Positions 14,856 to 23,902 of a stretch of DNA of 64,000 bases are shown here, piece after piece (position 1 is the stretch's first letter; each line of letters begins with the position of its first letter). The notes under the pieces are model-generated. The model made no database searches. It had not been told where the DNA came from and saw nothing but the letters and a program-made list of their open reading frames with translations. This DNA is from Sandaracinus amylolyticus (lineage in GTDB: Bacteria; Myxococcota_A; Polyangia; Polyangiales; Sandaracinaceae). The stretch lies in assembly GCF_000737325.1 (NCBI RefSeq), contig NZ_CP011125.1, positions 744,001 to 808,000 of the forward strand. Direction: 5' to 3'. The position numbers and the translations under genes were made by a program.

Positions 14856-17522
14856 TCAGGCCTCGCCGACCTTGCCCTTCACGCCCTTCTTCTTCAGCGC
14901 CGACTGCGCCGCCGCGAGGCGCGCGACCGGCACGCGGAAGGGCGAGCAGCTCACGTAGTCGAGCCCGACGTCGGCGCAGAACGCGATCGAGCGCGGGTCA
15001 CCGCCGTGCTCGCCGCAGATGCCGATCTTCATGCCCGGCCGCTGCTTGCGCCCGTTCTCCGTCGCGAGCTTCACGAGCTGCCCCACGCCCTCGACGTCGA
15101 GCGTCTGGAACGGATCGTCCTGCAGCACGCCCTGCGCGAGGTACTTCGGCAGGAAGCTCGCGATGTCGTCGCGCGAGAAGCCGAGCGTCATCTGCGTGAG
15201 ATCGTTCGTGCCGAAGCTGAAGAACTCGGCGTCCTCCGCGATCTCAGCGGCGCGCAGCGCCGCGCGCGGCACCTCGATCATCGTGCCGACCTTGAACTCG
15301 ACGCGCATGCCCTGCTCGCGGAAGACGTCCTCCGCGACGCGCAGCACGATCGCCTTCTGGTTCGCGAGCTCGGTCTTGTGCCCGACGAGCGGCACCATGA
15401 TCTCCGGGAGGACCTTCTTGCCCTCCTTGGTCACCGAGCACGCGGCCTCGAGGATCGCGCGCGCCTGCATCTCGGTGATCTCGGGGTGCGTGATGCCGAG
15501 ACGACATCCGCGGTGACCGAGCATCGGGTTCGCCTCGCCGAGCGACGCGACGCGCGAGCGCAGCCGCTCGACGTTGACGCCCATCACCCTCGCGAGCTCG
15601 TCCTGCTGCACGCGCTCGTGCGGCAGGAACTCGTGGAGCGGCGGATCGAGCAGACGGATCGTGACCGGCAGGCCCTCCATCACGCGGAAGATCCCGACGA
15701 AGTCCTCGCGCTGATGCGGCAGCAGCTTCGCGAGCGCCTTCTTCCGCGCGTCGACGGTGTCCGCGAGGATCATCTCGCGCATCGCCTGGATGCGGCTCTC
15801 CTCGAAGAACATGTGCTCGGTGCGCACGAGCCCGATGCCCTCCGCGCCGAAGTCGCGCGCGACCTTCGCGTCCTTCGGCGTGTCGGCGTTCGTGCGGACC
15901 TTGAGCGTGCGGACCTCGTCGACCCACGCCATGAACGTCGCGAGCTCACCGCTCACCAGCGCGTCGGCGAGCGCGGCCTTGCCCTCGATCACCTCGCCGG
16001 TCGTGCCGTTGAGGCTGATCCAGTCGCCTTCCTTCACGACGCGATCGCCGCTCTTCAGCGTCTTCGCGCGATAGTCGATCTGCAGCTCGCCGACGCCCGC
16101 GACGCACGGCTTGCCCCAGCCGCGCGCGACGACCGCCGCGTGGCTCGTCATGCCGCCGCGCGTCGTGAGCACGCCTTCCGCGGCGTGCATGCCGGCGACG
16201 TCCTCGGGGCTCGTCTCGATGCGCGCGAGGATCACCTTCTCGCCGCGAGACTTCCATTCCTCCGCGACGTCCGCGTCGAAGACGATGCGACCGACCGCCG
16301 CGCCGGGCGATGCGTTGAGGCCCTTCGCGAGCACCTTGCCCGCCTTGCGGTAGCCGTTCTCGTCCGCGAAGTGCGGGTGCAGCAGCTGGTCGACGTGCGT
16401 CGGCTCGACGAGGTTCGCGATCGCCTCTTCCTTCGTGACGAGGCCCTCGGCGACGAGATCGACGGCGACCTTCACCGCGGCCGCGCCGGTGCGCTTTCCG
16501 TGGCGCGTCTGGAGCAGGAAGAGCTTGCTCTCCTGCACCGTGAACTCGATGTCCTGGACGTTCTTGAAGTGGCGCTCGAGGCGCTGCGCCATCTCGACGA
16601 GCTGTCCGTGGATCTCCGGCATCTTGTCGCGCAGCGTCGAGATCGGGAGCGGCGTGCGCGTGCCCGCGACGACGTCCTCGCCCTGCGCGTCGATGAGGTA
16701 CTCGCCGTAGAGCTCCTTCGCGCCGGTCGCGGGGTTGCGCGTGAAGCACACGCCCGTGCCGCTGGTCTGGCCCATGTTGCCGAAGACCATCGCCTGCACG
16801 TTGACCGCGGTCCCGAGCAGACCGCGGATCTGCTGCACCTCGCGGTACTTCACCGCGCGCTCGCTCATCCACGAGCGGAACACCGCGAGGATCGCGCGCT
16901 CGAGCTGCACCCGCGGCTCGCTCGGGAAGTCCTGACCGAGCTGATCGCGATAGACCTTCTTGAAGCGGTTCACGAGCTCGTGGAGATCGTCCGCGGTGAG
17001 CTCCTGATCGGTCTTCGCGCCGCGCTCGTGCTTGAGCGCGTCCATCGCGTCCTCGAACGCGCTGCGCTTCGCGTCCATGACGACGTCGGCGAACATCTGG
17101 ATGAAGCGCCGGTACGCGTCCCACGCGAAGCGCGGGTTGTTGGTGCGCTTGGCGAGGCCCTCGGCGACGGCGTCGTTCATGCCGAGGTTGAGCACCGTGT
17201 CCATCATGCCCGGCATCGAGACCGCGGCGCCCGAGCGCACAGAGACGAGCAGCGGGCGCGTCGAGTCGCCGAACTTGAGCTCCATCTTCGCCTCGACCTC
17301 GGCGAGCGCGGCGTCGATCTCCGGCCACAGCTGCTTCGGGAGCTCGCCGTGGTGCTCGCTCACGTCCTTGCACACCGCGGTGCTGATCGTGAACCCGGGC
17401 GGGACTGGAAGCCCCGCGGCCGCCATCTCCGCGAGGTTCGCGCCCTTGCCGCCGAGGAGGTCCTTCATCTGCGCGCGGCCATCGGTCGCGCTCACACCGA
17501 AGCGATAGACGAGACGGGTCAT
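14856..17522 (-). CDS. ppdK: Pyruvate, phosphate dikinase
   Basis: 888 residues, the standard length. It interconverts pyruvate + ATP + Pi with phosphoenolpyruvate + AMP + PPi. Visible: N-terminal nucleotide-binding domain (LLGGKGANLAEMAAAGLPVP, SVRSGAAVSMPGMMDTVLN), central phosphohistidine domain with the catalytic His in GGMTSHAAVVARGWGKPCV (about residue 460), and C-terminal PEP/pyruvate barrel (GTNDLTQMTLGFSRDD, CGEHGGDP, YVSCSPFRVPVARLAAAQ). All key motifs are intact. ATG at 17522 is divergent from the YheU-like gene. It would link glycolysis and gluconeogenesis in the cytoplasm. Confidence 0.98.
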   Translation of the reverse strand: MTRLVYRFGVSATDGRAQMKDLLGGKGANLAEMAAAGLPVPPGFTISTAVCKDVSEHHGELPKQLWPEIDAALAEVEAKMELKFGDSTRPLLVSVRSGAAVSMPGMMDTVLNLGMNDAVAEGLAKRTNNPRFAWDAYRRFIQMFADVVMDAKRSAFEDAMDALKHERGAKTDQELTADDLHELVNRFKKVYRDQLGQDFPSEPRVQLERAILAVFRSWMSERAVKYREVQQIRGLLGTAVNVQAMVFGNMGQTSGTGVCFTRNPATGAKELYGEYLIDAQGEDVVAGTRTPLPISTLRDKMPEIHGQLVEMAQRLERHFKNVQDIEFTVQESKLFLLQTRHGKRTGAAAVKVAVDLVAEGLVTKEEAIANLVEPTHVDQLLHPHFADENGYRKAGKVLAKGLNASPGAAVGRIVFDADVAEEWKSRGEKVILARIETSPEDVAGMHAAEGVLTTRGGMTSHAAVVARGWGKPCVAGVGELQIDYRAKTLKSGDRVVKEGDWISLNGTTGEVIEGKAALADALVSGELATFMAWVDEVRTLKVRTNADTPKDAKVARDFGAEGIGLVRTEHMFFEESRIQAMREMILADTVDARKKALAKLLPHQREDFVGIFRVMEGLPVTIRLLDPPLHEFLPHERVQQDELARVMGVNVERLRSRVASLGEANPMLGHRGCRLGITHPEITEMQARAILEAACSVTKEGKKVLPEIMVPLVGHKTELANQKAIVLRVAEDVFREQGMRVEFKVGTMIEVPRAALRAAEIAEDAEFFSFGTNDLTQMTLGFSRDDIASFLPKYLAQGVLQDDPFQTLDVEGVGQLVKLATENGRKQRPGMKIGICGEHGGDPRSIAFCADVGLDYVSCSPFRVPVARLAAAQSALKKKGVKGKVGEA

Positions 17523-17611
17523 GACGGGGCGATAGATTAGTCGCGGTTGAGAAAAACCCCAGTCGATCGTTCCACTTGCCGCGGCCGCAGTCGCGATTCA
17601 GCAACTCCGCC

Positions 17612-17914
17612 GTGAGCGACGACGGCGATACGAGGGTGGAGCGCGACGAGGACCTGTCGGGCGGCGGTGACGACGACCTGCCCCCGGAGGTCGAGGTGCC
17701 CTGGGAGCGTCTGAGCCCGGCGGCGCTCCGCGGGGTGATCGAGGAATTCGTCACGCGCGAGGGCACCGAGTACGGCGAGCGCGACGTGGACCTCGAGACG
17801 AAGGTCGCGCAGGTGAAGCAGCAGCTCGAGCGCGGCGAGGTGGTGGTGCTCTTCGACGCGAAGGCGCAGAGCGTGAACCTGGTGCGCGCGCGAGATCTGC
17901 GCGGACGGAGATAG
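17612..17914 (+). CDS. YheU (UPF0270) family protein
   Basis: 100 residues from GTG 17612. The C-terminal 70 residues match the YheU family: VPWERLSPAALRGVIEEFVT, REGTEYGERDVDLETKVAQV, ending VVVLFDAKAQSVNLV. Family members are about 70-75 residues; here a 30-residue acidic Asp/Gly-rich leader is added. A TTG at 17576 would lengthen it further. The family has no established function. It begins divergently from ppdK and sits 10 bp before a lipoprotein-like gene. Confidence 0.8.
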   Translation: MSDDGDTRVERDEDLSGGGDDDLPPEVEVPWERLSPAALRGVIEEFVTREGTEYGERDVDLETKVAQVKQQLERGEVVVLFDAKAQSVNLVRARDLRGRR

Positions 17915-17924
17915 AATCGGTCGC

Positions 17925-18716
17925 ATGCGAATGATGCGATTGGCCGTGCTCCCAGCGCTCGCGGCGAGCCTCGGTTGCGCCGCGGAGGCGGCGTCCCACG
18001 AGCCGCTCGTCTGCGACGATGCACGCGCGGGCGAGGTGGCGTTCGGATATCAGATCGCAGGTGCCGTGTTCGTCCCGCGCGGCGCGCAGCGCTACGGCCA
18101 GCGGTACTTGATCGTCGACGGCAGCTGCCGGTTCTTCGTCGCGTCGTTCACGTCGGGGAACCTCGGTGAGGTGCGCACGGGCGTGCTCACCGCCGAGGAG
18201 CTCGACGCGATCAACGACGAGCTGATGACCGGACCGTGGACGAGCGTCGACGGCGAAGAGGCGAGCGATCAGGTCGGCGCTGACGCGCCGACCGAGTCGA
18301 TCTGGCGCGACGAGCTCGGCACGAGCTGCTTCGCGTCGTGCAACCGTCCTTCCGATGCGCTCGCGCCGATGCTCTCGAGCGCGCGCGAGTGGCTCGATCG
18401 ACTCGTCGATCGAGCCGTGCCGATGGACGGGCCGGTCATCGCCGAGGTGTCGCGCGCGACGGATCAGAGCGGCGACGTCGAGCCCTGGACGGGCACGACG
18501 TCGTGGATGGACGCGCTCGGCGAAGCGGACCGCGGCGAGGTGCGGGTCGACGATCCCGACGATGCCACGCGGTTGCGCGCGCTGCGTGCCGCTGCGCCTC
18601 CTGGTGCGTACCACGCGCAATTCCGGGTGCGCGAGGGCGACGTGGTGCTGGACGTGACCGTCGTCGACGTCATGCCGCACGTGGACGCGGAAGGGCGGCT
18701 CGGACCGCCCTTCTGA
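17925..18716 (+). CDS. Uncharacterised exported protein, possible lipoprotein
   Basis: 263 residues from ATG 17925. The N terminus (MRMMRLAVLPALAASLGCAAE) is a signal sequence with Cys 18 in a weak lipobox (SLGC), so it could be lipidated or simply exported. The mature part is acidic and Asp-rich with two close cysteines (TSCFASCNRP). I recognise no domain. It follows the YheU-like gene by 10 bp and may share its transcript. Confidence 0.65.
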   Translation: MRMMRLAVLPALAASLGCAAEAASHEPLVCDDARAGEVAFGYQIAGAVFVPRGAQRYGQRYLIVDGSCRFFVASFTSGNLGEVRTGVLTAEELDAINDELMTGPWTSVDGEEASDQVGADAPTESIWRDELGTSCFASCNRPSDALAPMLSSAREWLDRLVDRAVPMDGPVIAEVSRATDQSGDVEPWTGTTSWMDALGEADRGEVRVDDPDDATRLRALRAAAPPGAYHAQFRVREGDVVLDVTVVDVMPHVDAEGRLGPPF

Positions 18717-18779
18717 GTCGGCGCTCGGACGCGACGGAGCTGGATCCGCTCTGCTGCGCGGACTACCGTCGCGCGCGAG

Positions 18780-19238
18780 ATGAGCCAGCGCGCGAAGAAG
18801 AAGGACGCGGAGCGCGAGGTCGCGCCTGCGACGATGACGACGAGCCCACCTGCGCGACGCACCGCGATGGGCGTGATCGATCTCGTTCTCGGCGTCTTGT
18901 TCGTGCTCGGCGTGTGGGCGTTCCTGCCGGTGCGGTGGTGGCCGGTGGACGTCGGCGCGACGGCGATCGGCGCGGGGTTCGTGGTGAGCGGTGTGCTGCT
19001 CTTGCGCGGGCACGCGCTCGCGGAGCGCGTCGCGAAGATCGTCGCGGGCGTGACGCTCGCGATCGGCATCGTCGTGATCGCGGCGCTCGCCTACACGATC
19101 GGGAGCTTGTACGGGCTCTACGGGCCGGTGGGGCAGGGCGGCGCGGTGCTGCTCCTCGTCGCGTTGGTGCTGCTGGTGCCGTACCTCGTCGTCTTCCCGG
19201 CGGCGCAGGTCTACTTCCTCCTTCCGCGCGCGCGATGA
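18780..19238 (+). CDS. Small four-helix membrane protein
   Basis: 152 residues. After a charged N-terminal tail (residues 1-28) there are four hydrophobic helices (about 31-50, 55-75, 85-108, 115-140). No conserved motif is recognisable. The stop overlaps the ATG of the next gene (ATGA), so it is probably translated together with the toroid-domain protein and may help place that protein at the membrane; this is inference only. Confidence 0.7.
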   Translation: MSQRAKKKDAEREVAPATMTTSPPARRTAMGVIDLVLGVLFVLGVWAFLPVRWWPVDVGATAIGAGFVVSGVLLLRGHALAERVAKIVAGVTLAIGIVVIAALAYTIGSLYGLYGPVGQGGAVLLLVALVLLVPYLVVFPAAQVYFLLPRAR

Positions 19239-21049
19239 CGCAGCGACGTTTCGTGCAGGGCGTGCTCGCGGCGCTGGTCGTCGCGCTGCTCGCGGGGGTG
19301 ATCGGTGCGCTGCGCACGCGCATCGACGAGCGCTCGCGGCCGGACGACGACGCAGCGCGGTGGGCGCTCGCGTCGCTCGATGCGCGAAGGCTCGGCGCGC
19401 CGATCGGAGAGGCGCCGGCGAGCGCGGGCGCGTGGCGCGGGGACGTGATCGTGACCGCGTGGCATCGCGCGGTGCCGGTGACGCGGCACGTCGAGGAGAA
19501 CGTGTCGCTCGAGCGCGCGATCACGCGCGCGGGGGAGCTCTTCGCGACGGATGATCGCGTGACGCGCCTCGATGGATGGACGAGCGCGGACGACGATCGC
19601 GTGCGCTTCACGATCGAGTGCGTGCTCGGCGAGGGGCCGATCCTCCCGGCGATCCCCGCGGTGCGCGAGCTCGGGCTGGTGCCGCTGCGCGAAGGGCTGG
19701 TCGCTCGGCTGGGCGAGCGCGTTGCGTACCTCACGCCGGAGCAGCTGCGCGCGCAGCGTTCGTACGACCTCGGTGTGCGCACGCCGCTCGCGGAGCTCTC
19801 GTTCGGCGCGCCGATGCACGCGCTGATCGAGCAGCTCGCGGCCGAGCTCGAGAGCGATGGCGACGAGGTGCAGGCGCGCGGTGAGGTGCGTCGCTTCCGA
19901 TCGCACACGATCGCGGAGTCGACGTATCCGGATCCTCGCTCGTCGCGTGAGCTGGTCGACGAGGAGACGTTGCGTCGTGCGTCGGTCGAGGGCGCGCAGT
20001 TCCTGCTGCGACACCAGCGCTACGACGGCGCGTGGACGTACGTCTACGACGCGACGACGGACCGGCCCCGGCGCGAGGCGTACAACCTTCCGCGGCACGC
20101 CGGGACTGCGTACTTCGTGGCGCAGGTGGACCGACTGCACGGCATGCCGGAGGCGCGTGAGGGCGCGCTGCGCGCGCTGTCGTGGATCGAGCGGTACGCG
20201 ATGCGGCGCTGCGGAGGCAATCCGTGCATCGAGTCGCACGGGCGCGTGGAGGTGGGCTCGGCGGCGCTCACGGTGATCGCCGCATCGGAGATCCACGCGA
20301 AGGAGCCGCACCCGGTCACGCAGCGGCTGCTCGAGGGGCTGACCGCGTTCTTGCGCGCGCAGCAGCGCGACGACGGCGAGCTGATGCACGAGTACGACCT
20401 CGAGGCGCAGCGCCCGATCGACGTGCAGCACATGTACTACAGCGGCGAGGCGGCGTTCGCGCTGCTGCGCGCGCACGAGGTGCTCGGCGACGAGCGCGAT
20501 CTCGAGGCTGCGCGGCGCTTGATGGCGCACCTGACGGGCGCGGGGTGGAGCTTCCTCGGGAGCCGCTACTACTACGGCGAAGAGCACTGGACGTGCATCG
20601 CGGCGGGTGAGGCGCGCGGGCGCGCGGACAGCGACGAGGCGATCGACTTCTGTCGGCGTTGGCTCGAGTGGAACGAGCACCTGCAGTATCGCGAGGGCGA
20701 GACGCCGTGGAACGTCGAGGGCGGGTATGGCGTCGGACCGCTCTTGTTGCCGCGGCTGACGCCGGTGGGGTCGCGGACCGAGGCGTTCATCAACACGTAC
20801 TTGCTGCTGCGTCACCACGGGCGGGACACGTCGCGCGCGAGGGCGGTGGTGGAGCGCGGGCTGGGGCAGCTGCTGCGGTGGCGGTGGGCGCCGGGGCCGA
20901 CGCATCTGTTCGCGCGGCCGGAGCGGGCGCTGGGCGGGATGCCGGGGTCGCAGGTGGACCTGACGTCGCGCAACGACTTCGTGCAGCACGCGGGGAGCGC
21001 TTGGATTCGGTGGGCGGAGGTGCTGCGGGAGGAGCGGGAGCGGGAGTGA
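19235..21049 (+). CDS. Membrane-anchored protein with (alpha/alpha) toroid domain
   Basis: 604 residues from ATG 19235. One N-terminal transmembrane helix (residues 7-27) anchors a roughly 170-residue domain that I cannot place. From about residue 245 to the end there is an alpha-helical barrel of the six-hairpin/terpenoid-cyclase-like type: FLLRHQRYDGAWTYVY, TAYFVAQVDRLHGM, FLRAQQRDDGELMHEYD, YYSGEAAFALLRAHEVLG, FINTYLLLRHHGRD. The repeated GEA/DG patterns resemble glycoside-processing or squalene-cyclase-like barrels, but no catalytic residues can be confirmed. It is coupled to the small membrane protein before it. Repeat array C follows the stop codon. Confidence 0.65.
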   Translation: MTQRRFVQGVLAALVVALLAGVIGALRTRIDERSRPDDDAARWALASLDARRLGAPIGEAPASAGAWRGDVIVTAWHRAVPVTRHVEENVSLERAITRAGELFATDDRVTRLDGWTSADDDRVRFTIECVLGEGPILPAIPAVRELGLVPLREGLVARLGERVAYLTPEQLRAQRSYDLGVRTPLAELSFGAPMHALIEQLAAELESDGDEVQARGEVRRFRSHTIAESTYPDPRSSRELVDEETLRRASVEGAQFLLRHQRYDGAWTYVYDATTDRPRREAYNLPRHAGTAYFVAQVDRLHGMPEAREGALRALSWIERYAMRRCGGNPCIESHGRVEVGSAALTVIAASEIHAKEPHPVTQRLLEGLTAFLRAQQRDDGELMHEYDLEAQRPIDVQHMYYSGEAAFALLRAHEVLGDERDLEAARRLMAHLTGAGWSFLGSRYYYGEEHWTCIAAGEARGRADSDEAIDFCRRWLEWNEHLQYREGETPWNVEGGYGVGPLLLPRLTPVGSRTEAFINTYLLLRHHGRDTSRARAVVERGLGQLLRWRWAPGPTHLFARPERALGGMPGSQVDLTSRNDFVQHAGSAWIRWAEVLREERERE

Positions 21050-21109
21050 TTGGACCGGGGGAGGGCTCCAGCACGGGCGGTTCTGGGCCGCGGAATTGTT
21101 GGGGAAAAC

Positions 21110-21488
21110 CTCAACCACGGTTGTTTGTCGAGCACCGCGGGTGCTGCCCAGTGCTCCCGAATAGCGACGTCTCGTCGCGGAGCCGGCGACCTCCAGACCT
21201 CAACCACGGTCGGCGCCGAGCGCGCCTGGACGCGGTCCTCCGTGTCCCCGCTCGCAGACGCTCGAACCTCAACCACGGTCGGTTCCCGGGGCCCCCGAAC
21301 CGGGTCCTCCTAGTCGCCGGTCGCAGACGCTCGAACCTCAACCACGGTCGGTTCCCGGCGTCCCCGAACCGGGTCGTCCTCGTCCCCGGTCGCAGACGCC
21401 TGAACCTCAACCACGGTCGGTTCCCGGCGCCCCCGAACCGGGTCGTCCTCGTCCCCGCTCGCAGACGCTGAAACTCAACCCCGGTCGG
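21110..21488 (+). repeat. Tandem repeat array C: six core units, 69-bp period
   Basis: Cores start at 21110, 21199, 21268, 21337, 21406 and 21474. The last intervals are 69, 69, 69 and 68 bp. Four cores are exact, 21474 has one mismatch and 21110 has two. Each central unit contains CGGTTC, a GC-rich loop and GAACCG (an inverted repeat overlapping the core end), then GGTCGCAGACGCTCGAAC. Spacer sequence is unrelated to array A although the core is identical. It fills the 489-bp gap between convergent genes; no gene is evident there. Confidence 0.95.
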
Positions 21489-21538
21489 TCCCAGCGCCCC
21501 CGAACGGCGCCATCCCCCGAGTCCCCGGCAGGCCCACC

Positions 21539-22003
21539 TCACACGTCGATCCGTCGCAACAGCGCGTCGTAGGTCACCTCGCAGCGCCGCGTCGCACCAC
21601 CCACGTTCGCCTCGTAGCTCCGCACGCCCTGCCCGGTGAACCGATCCCGATCCCGCCGCACCGTGAACCGCGACACCGGCCGATTCGGCCCCGACGATCC
21701 CGTCAGGAACGCCTCCCCGCTGATCGCGTCATCGCTGCCCACCGTAATCGTCCACGTCGACCAGTACGGCGAGTCCGGCGTCCGCATGCGCATCGAACGA
21801 CTTCCCGGCACGCCATCGATCGGCGCGACGAACGACGTCACGTACCCCGTCCGCTCGTCGTCCCCACAGCTCGCCGTCCGCGTGCGCGTCTGAAACACGT
21901 AGAGCCCCGGCCCGAGCACCGTCTGCTCACCACCGCCCTGCGCATCCGCCCGCGCCCACCCGAGCACGATCCCGAGCGCCACCGCGATCACGATCCTCCT
22001 CAC
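21539..22003 (-). CDS. Uncharacterised exported protein
   Basis: 154 residues from GTG 22003, which has GGAGGTGG four bases upstream; longer upstream frames in this direction overlap the metallophosphoesterase gene and are rejected. A signal peptide (ALGIVLGWARADAQGG) precedes a beta-rich mature domain with one cysteine pair (TASCGDDERT and RRCEVTYD). No family is recognised. It is divergent from the metallophosphoesterase gene 78 bp away. Confidence 0.7.
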   Translation of the reverse strand: MRRIVIAVALGIVLGWARADAQGGGEQTVLGPGLYVFQTRTRTASCGDDERTGYVTSFVAPIDGVPGSRSMRMRTPDSPYWSTWTITVGSDDAISGEAFLTGSSGPNRPVSRFTVRRDRDRFTGQGVRSYEANVGGATRRCEVTYDALLRRIDV

Positions 22004-22081
22004 GCCCACCTCCAAGAATTCACTGACTCCCGCGTCACGATACTGTCGCACCGCCGTCACCTCGACGTACCATCGCGCGCG

Positions 22082-23791
22082 ATGCGCCGACTCGCTCTCT
22101 TCGCTTCGCTCCTCCTCGCGCTGACCGCCTGCGGCGGCGACGACGACTCCGCGCCGCTCGACGCGAGCATCCCCGAAGACGCGTTCGACCCACACATGGG
22201 CCTGCGCCTCCCGCGCTGCGAGGACACCGACCCCGCGCCCGAGACGCCGCTCCCCCACGTCGCGAGCACGCTCGTCAGCACGCTCGTCCCGCACGTCGAT
22301 CGCCAAGCGCGCTCCGGTCCGCGCAACCCCGCGCAAGAGGTCGGCGAGACGATGTACCGCGACCTCGACTACCACCTCGTCGACGTCGGCCCCGGCCAGC
22401 CGCACCTCACGCGCACCGATCTCGGCGCCAACACCACTGCGACCACCGAGCGCCGCTCGCTCGCATGGTTCGCGCACCTCTCCGACTTCCAGCTCGTCGA
22501 CGACGAGTCCCCGACGCGCCTCGCGCGCATCGACAACGCCTCGATCCCCGGCGGCCTCCGCGCGCAAGAGGCCTATCTCCCGCGCGCCGTCTCGGCGATG
22601 AGCCGCACCCTCGCGCGCGTCGAGCGCGAAGAGCGCCCCTACGACTTCGCCATCGTCACCGGCGACTGCGCCGACAGCGCGCAGCAGAACGAGATCCAGT
22701 GGGTCATCGATCTGATGAACGGCACGCCCGGCCTCCACACCGACTCGGGCGACGACGACGATCCCGTCCCCGGCGAGGCCAACGACCCGAAGGACCCCTT
22801 CGACCCCACGCCGTTCCCCGCGCCCTGGCTCTTCGTGCCCGGCAACCACGACGTCGAGGTCGTCGGCGTCTCCGCGCCCAACGATCGCCTGCGCGAGACC
22901 GCGCTCGGCGTCGACGCGCCGAGCGGCACGCGCGACTACCGCCAGTGGTACGCGCCGGTCACGTCCGGTCCGATCCCCGCCGATCCCGATCGCGCGATCG
23001 TCGATCGCGACGACATCGTCGAGATGCTGCGCGCCGCGACCTCGAGCGGCCCGCACGGCCCCGCGGGCCACGGCTATCCCGCGACGGGCGAGGTCGACAC
23101 GTCGCTCGGCGCGAACTGGACGTACGACGCGATCCCCGGCCTGCTGCGCATCCTCTCGATCGACACCAGCGATCTCACCGGCGGCTCGAAGGGCATGATC
23201 CGCCGCCCGACCGTCGATGGCTGGCTCATCCCCGAGCTCGATCGCGCCGTCGCGGACGGCGTGCTCGTGATGCTCGCGTCGCATCACTCGACCACGTCGA
23301 TCGATCGCGTCGTCGGCGAGGTCGGCGGCGACGAGGTCGAGGACGCGCTCACGCCCGAGGAGATCGAAGCGCTCGTCGCGTCGCGCGCCGAGGTCATCGC
23401 GTGGCTCGTCGGGCACACCCACGACAACCGCGTGCGCGCCGTGCCCGGTCCCGACGCCGCGCACCCCGGCTACTGGGAGATCATGACGAGCGCGATCGCC
23501 GACTATCCGTCGCAGGCGCGCATGATCGAGCTCGTCGACAACGCGGACGGCACGCTCTCGATCTTCGCGACGATCGTCGACTACGACACCGACGACTGCA
23601 TGGAGCGTCGCTTCCGCGCGCTCACGCAGATGGAGTGGGTCGCCGCGTGGGTCGACGACGTCAGCCGCGACGCGGAGGACGGCAACGTGCAGCTCGTCCG
23701 CGCAGTCCCCGCGAGCGCGCAGGCCGCGGTCACCGCCGCGCGCGCCACGGCGCCCTCGCGCATCGAGAGCCTCACGACGCTCGCCGAGTAG
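22082..23791 (+). CDS. Metallophosphoesterase lipoprotein
   Basis: 569 residues. Lipoprotein signal LLLALTACGGDD (Cys about 17). Calcineurin-like phosphoesterase motifs in order: AHLSDFQ (DXQ in place of the usual DXH), VTGDCADS (GD), VPGNHD (GNHD), ASHHS and GHTHDN (GH[TS]H). The Gln in the first motif is seen in some exported members and may alter the metal site. A long Asp-rich insertion follows the GD motif (about 220-245). It is probably a surface phosphodiesterase or phosphatase acting outside the inner membrane; substrate unknown. Confidence 0.87.
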   Translation: MRRLALFASLLLALTACGGDDDSAPLDASIPEDAFDPHMGLRLPRCEDTDPAPETPLPHVASTLVSTLVPHVDRQARSGPRNPAQEVGETMYRDLDYHLVDVGPGQPHLTRTDLGANTTATTERRSLAWFAHLSDFQLVDDESPTRLARIDNASIPGGLRAQEAYLPRAVSAMSRTLARVEREERPYDFAIVTGDCADSAQQNEIQWVIDLMNGTPGLHTDSGDDDDPVPGEANDPKDPFDPTPFPAPWLFVPGNHDVEVVGVSAPNDRLRETALGVDAPSGTRDYRQWYAPVTSGPIPADPDRAIVDRDDIVEMLRAATSSGPHGPAGHGYPATGEVDTSLGANWTYDAIPGLLRILSIDTSDLTGGSKGMIRRPTVDGWLIPELDRAVADGVLVMLASHHSTTSIDRVVGEVGGDEVEDALTPEEIEALVASRAEVIAWLVGHTHDNRVRAVPGPDAAHPGYWEIMTSAIADYPSQARMIELVDNADGTLSIFATIVDYDTDDCMERRFRALTQMEWVAAWVDDVSRDAEDGNVQLVRAVPASAQAAVTAARATAPSRIESLTTLAE

Positions 23792-23846
23792 TGGCCCCGC
23801 GGTGGCGTCGAGCTCATAATCAGCCACGAGGCGGCCGAGATATTCT

Positions 23847-23882
23847 GGCACTGAGTGTCAGAATATCTTGACACTCAGTGCC
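23847..23882. promoter_or_regulatory. Mirrored double operator upstream of the TetR gene, with TTGACA
   Basis: GGCACTGAGTGTCA (23847-23860) and its exact reverse complement TGACACTCAGTGCC (23869-23882) flank GAATATCT. Each arm is itself nearly palindromic around CACTNAGTG, the symmetry expected for a TetR dimer site. TTGACA (23868-23873) overlaps the second arm and is a plausible -35; a weak -10 (TCAGAT) follows at 23890. Repressor binding here would block the promoter of the TetR-lyase-creatininase operon, indicating autoregulation. GATATTCTG/CAGAATATC forms a further 9-bp inverted repeat across the first arm. Confidence 0.8.
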
Positions 23883-23902
23883 ACTTTCGTCAGATCCTCG
23901 GC

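Noticed and set aside
17541-17560. Core-like GGTTGAGAAAAACC upstream of the YheU-like gene
   Set aside because: It matches only CTCAACC of the core on the other strand; the CGGTCGG half is absent.
21539-23851. A 770-codon minus-strand frame covering the metallophosphoesterase gene
   Set aside because: Only its last 154 codons look like a real exported protein with its own GTG and ribosome site; the rest is antisense to a gene with clear motifs. GC-rich DNA opens many such frames.
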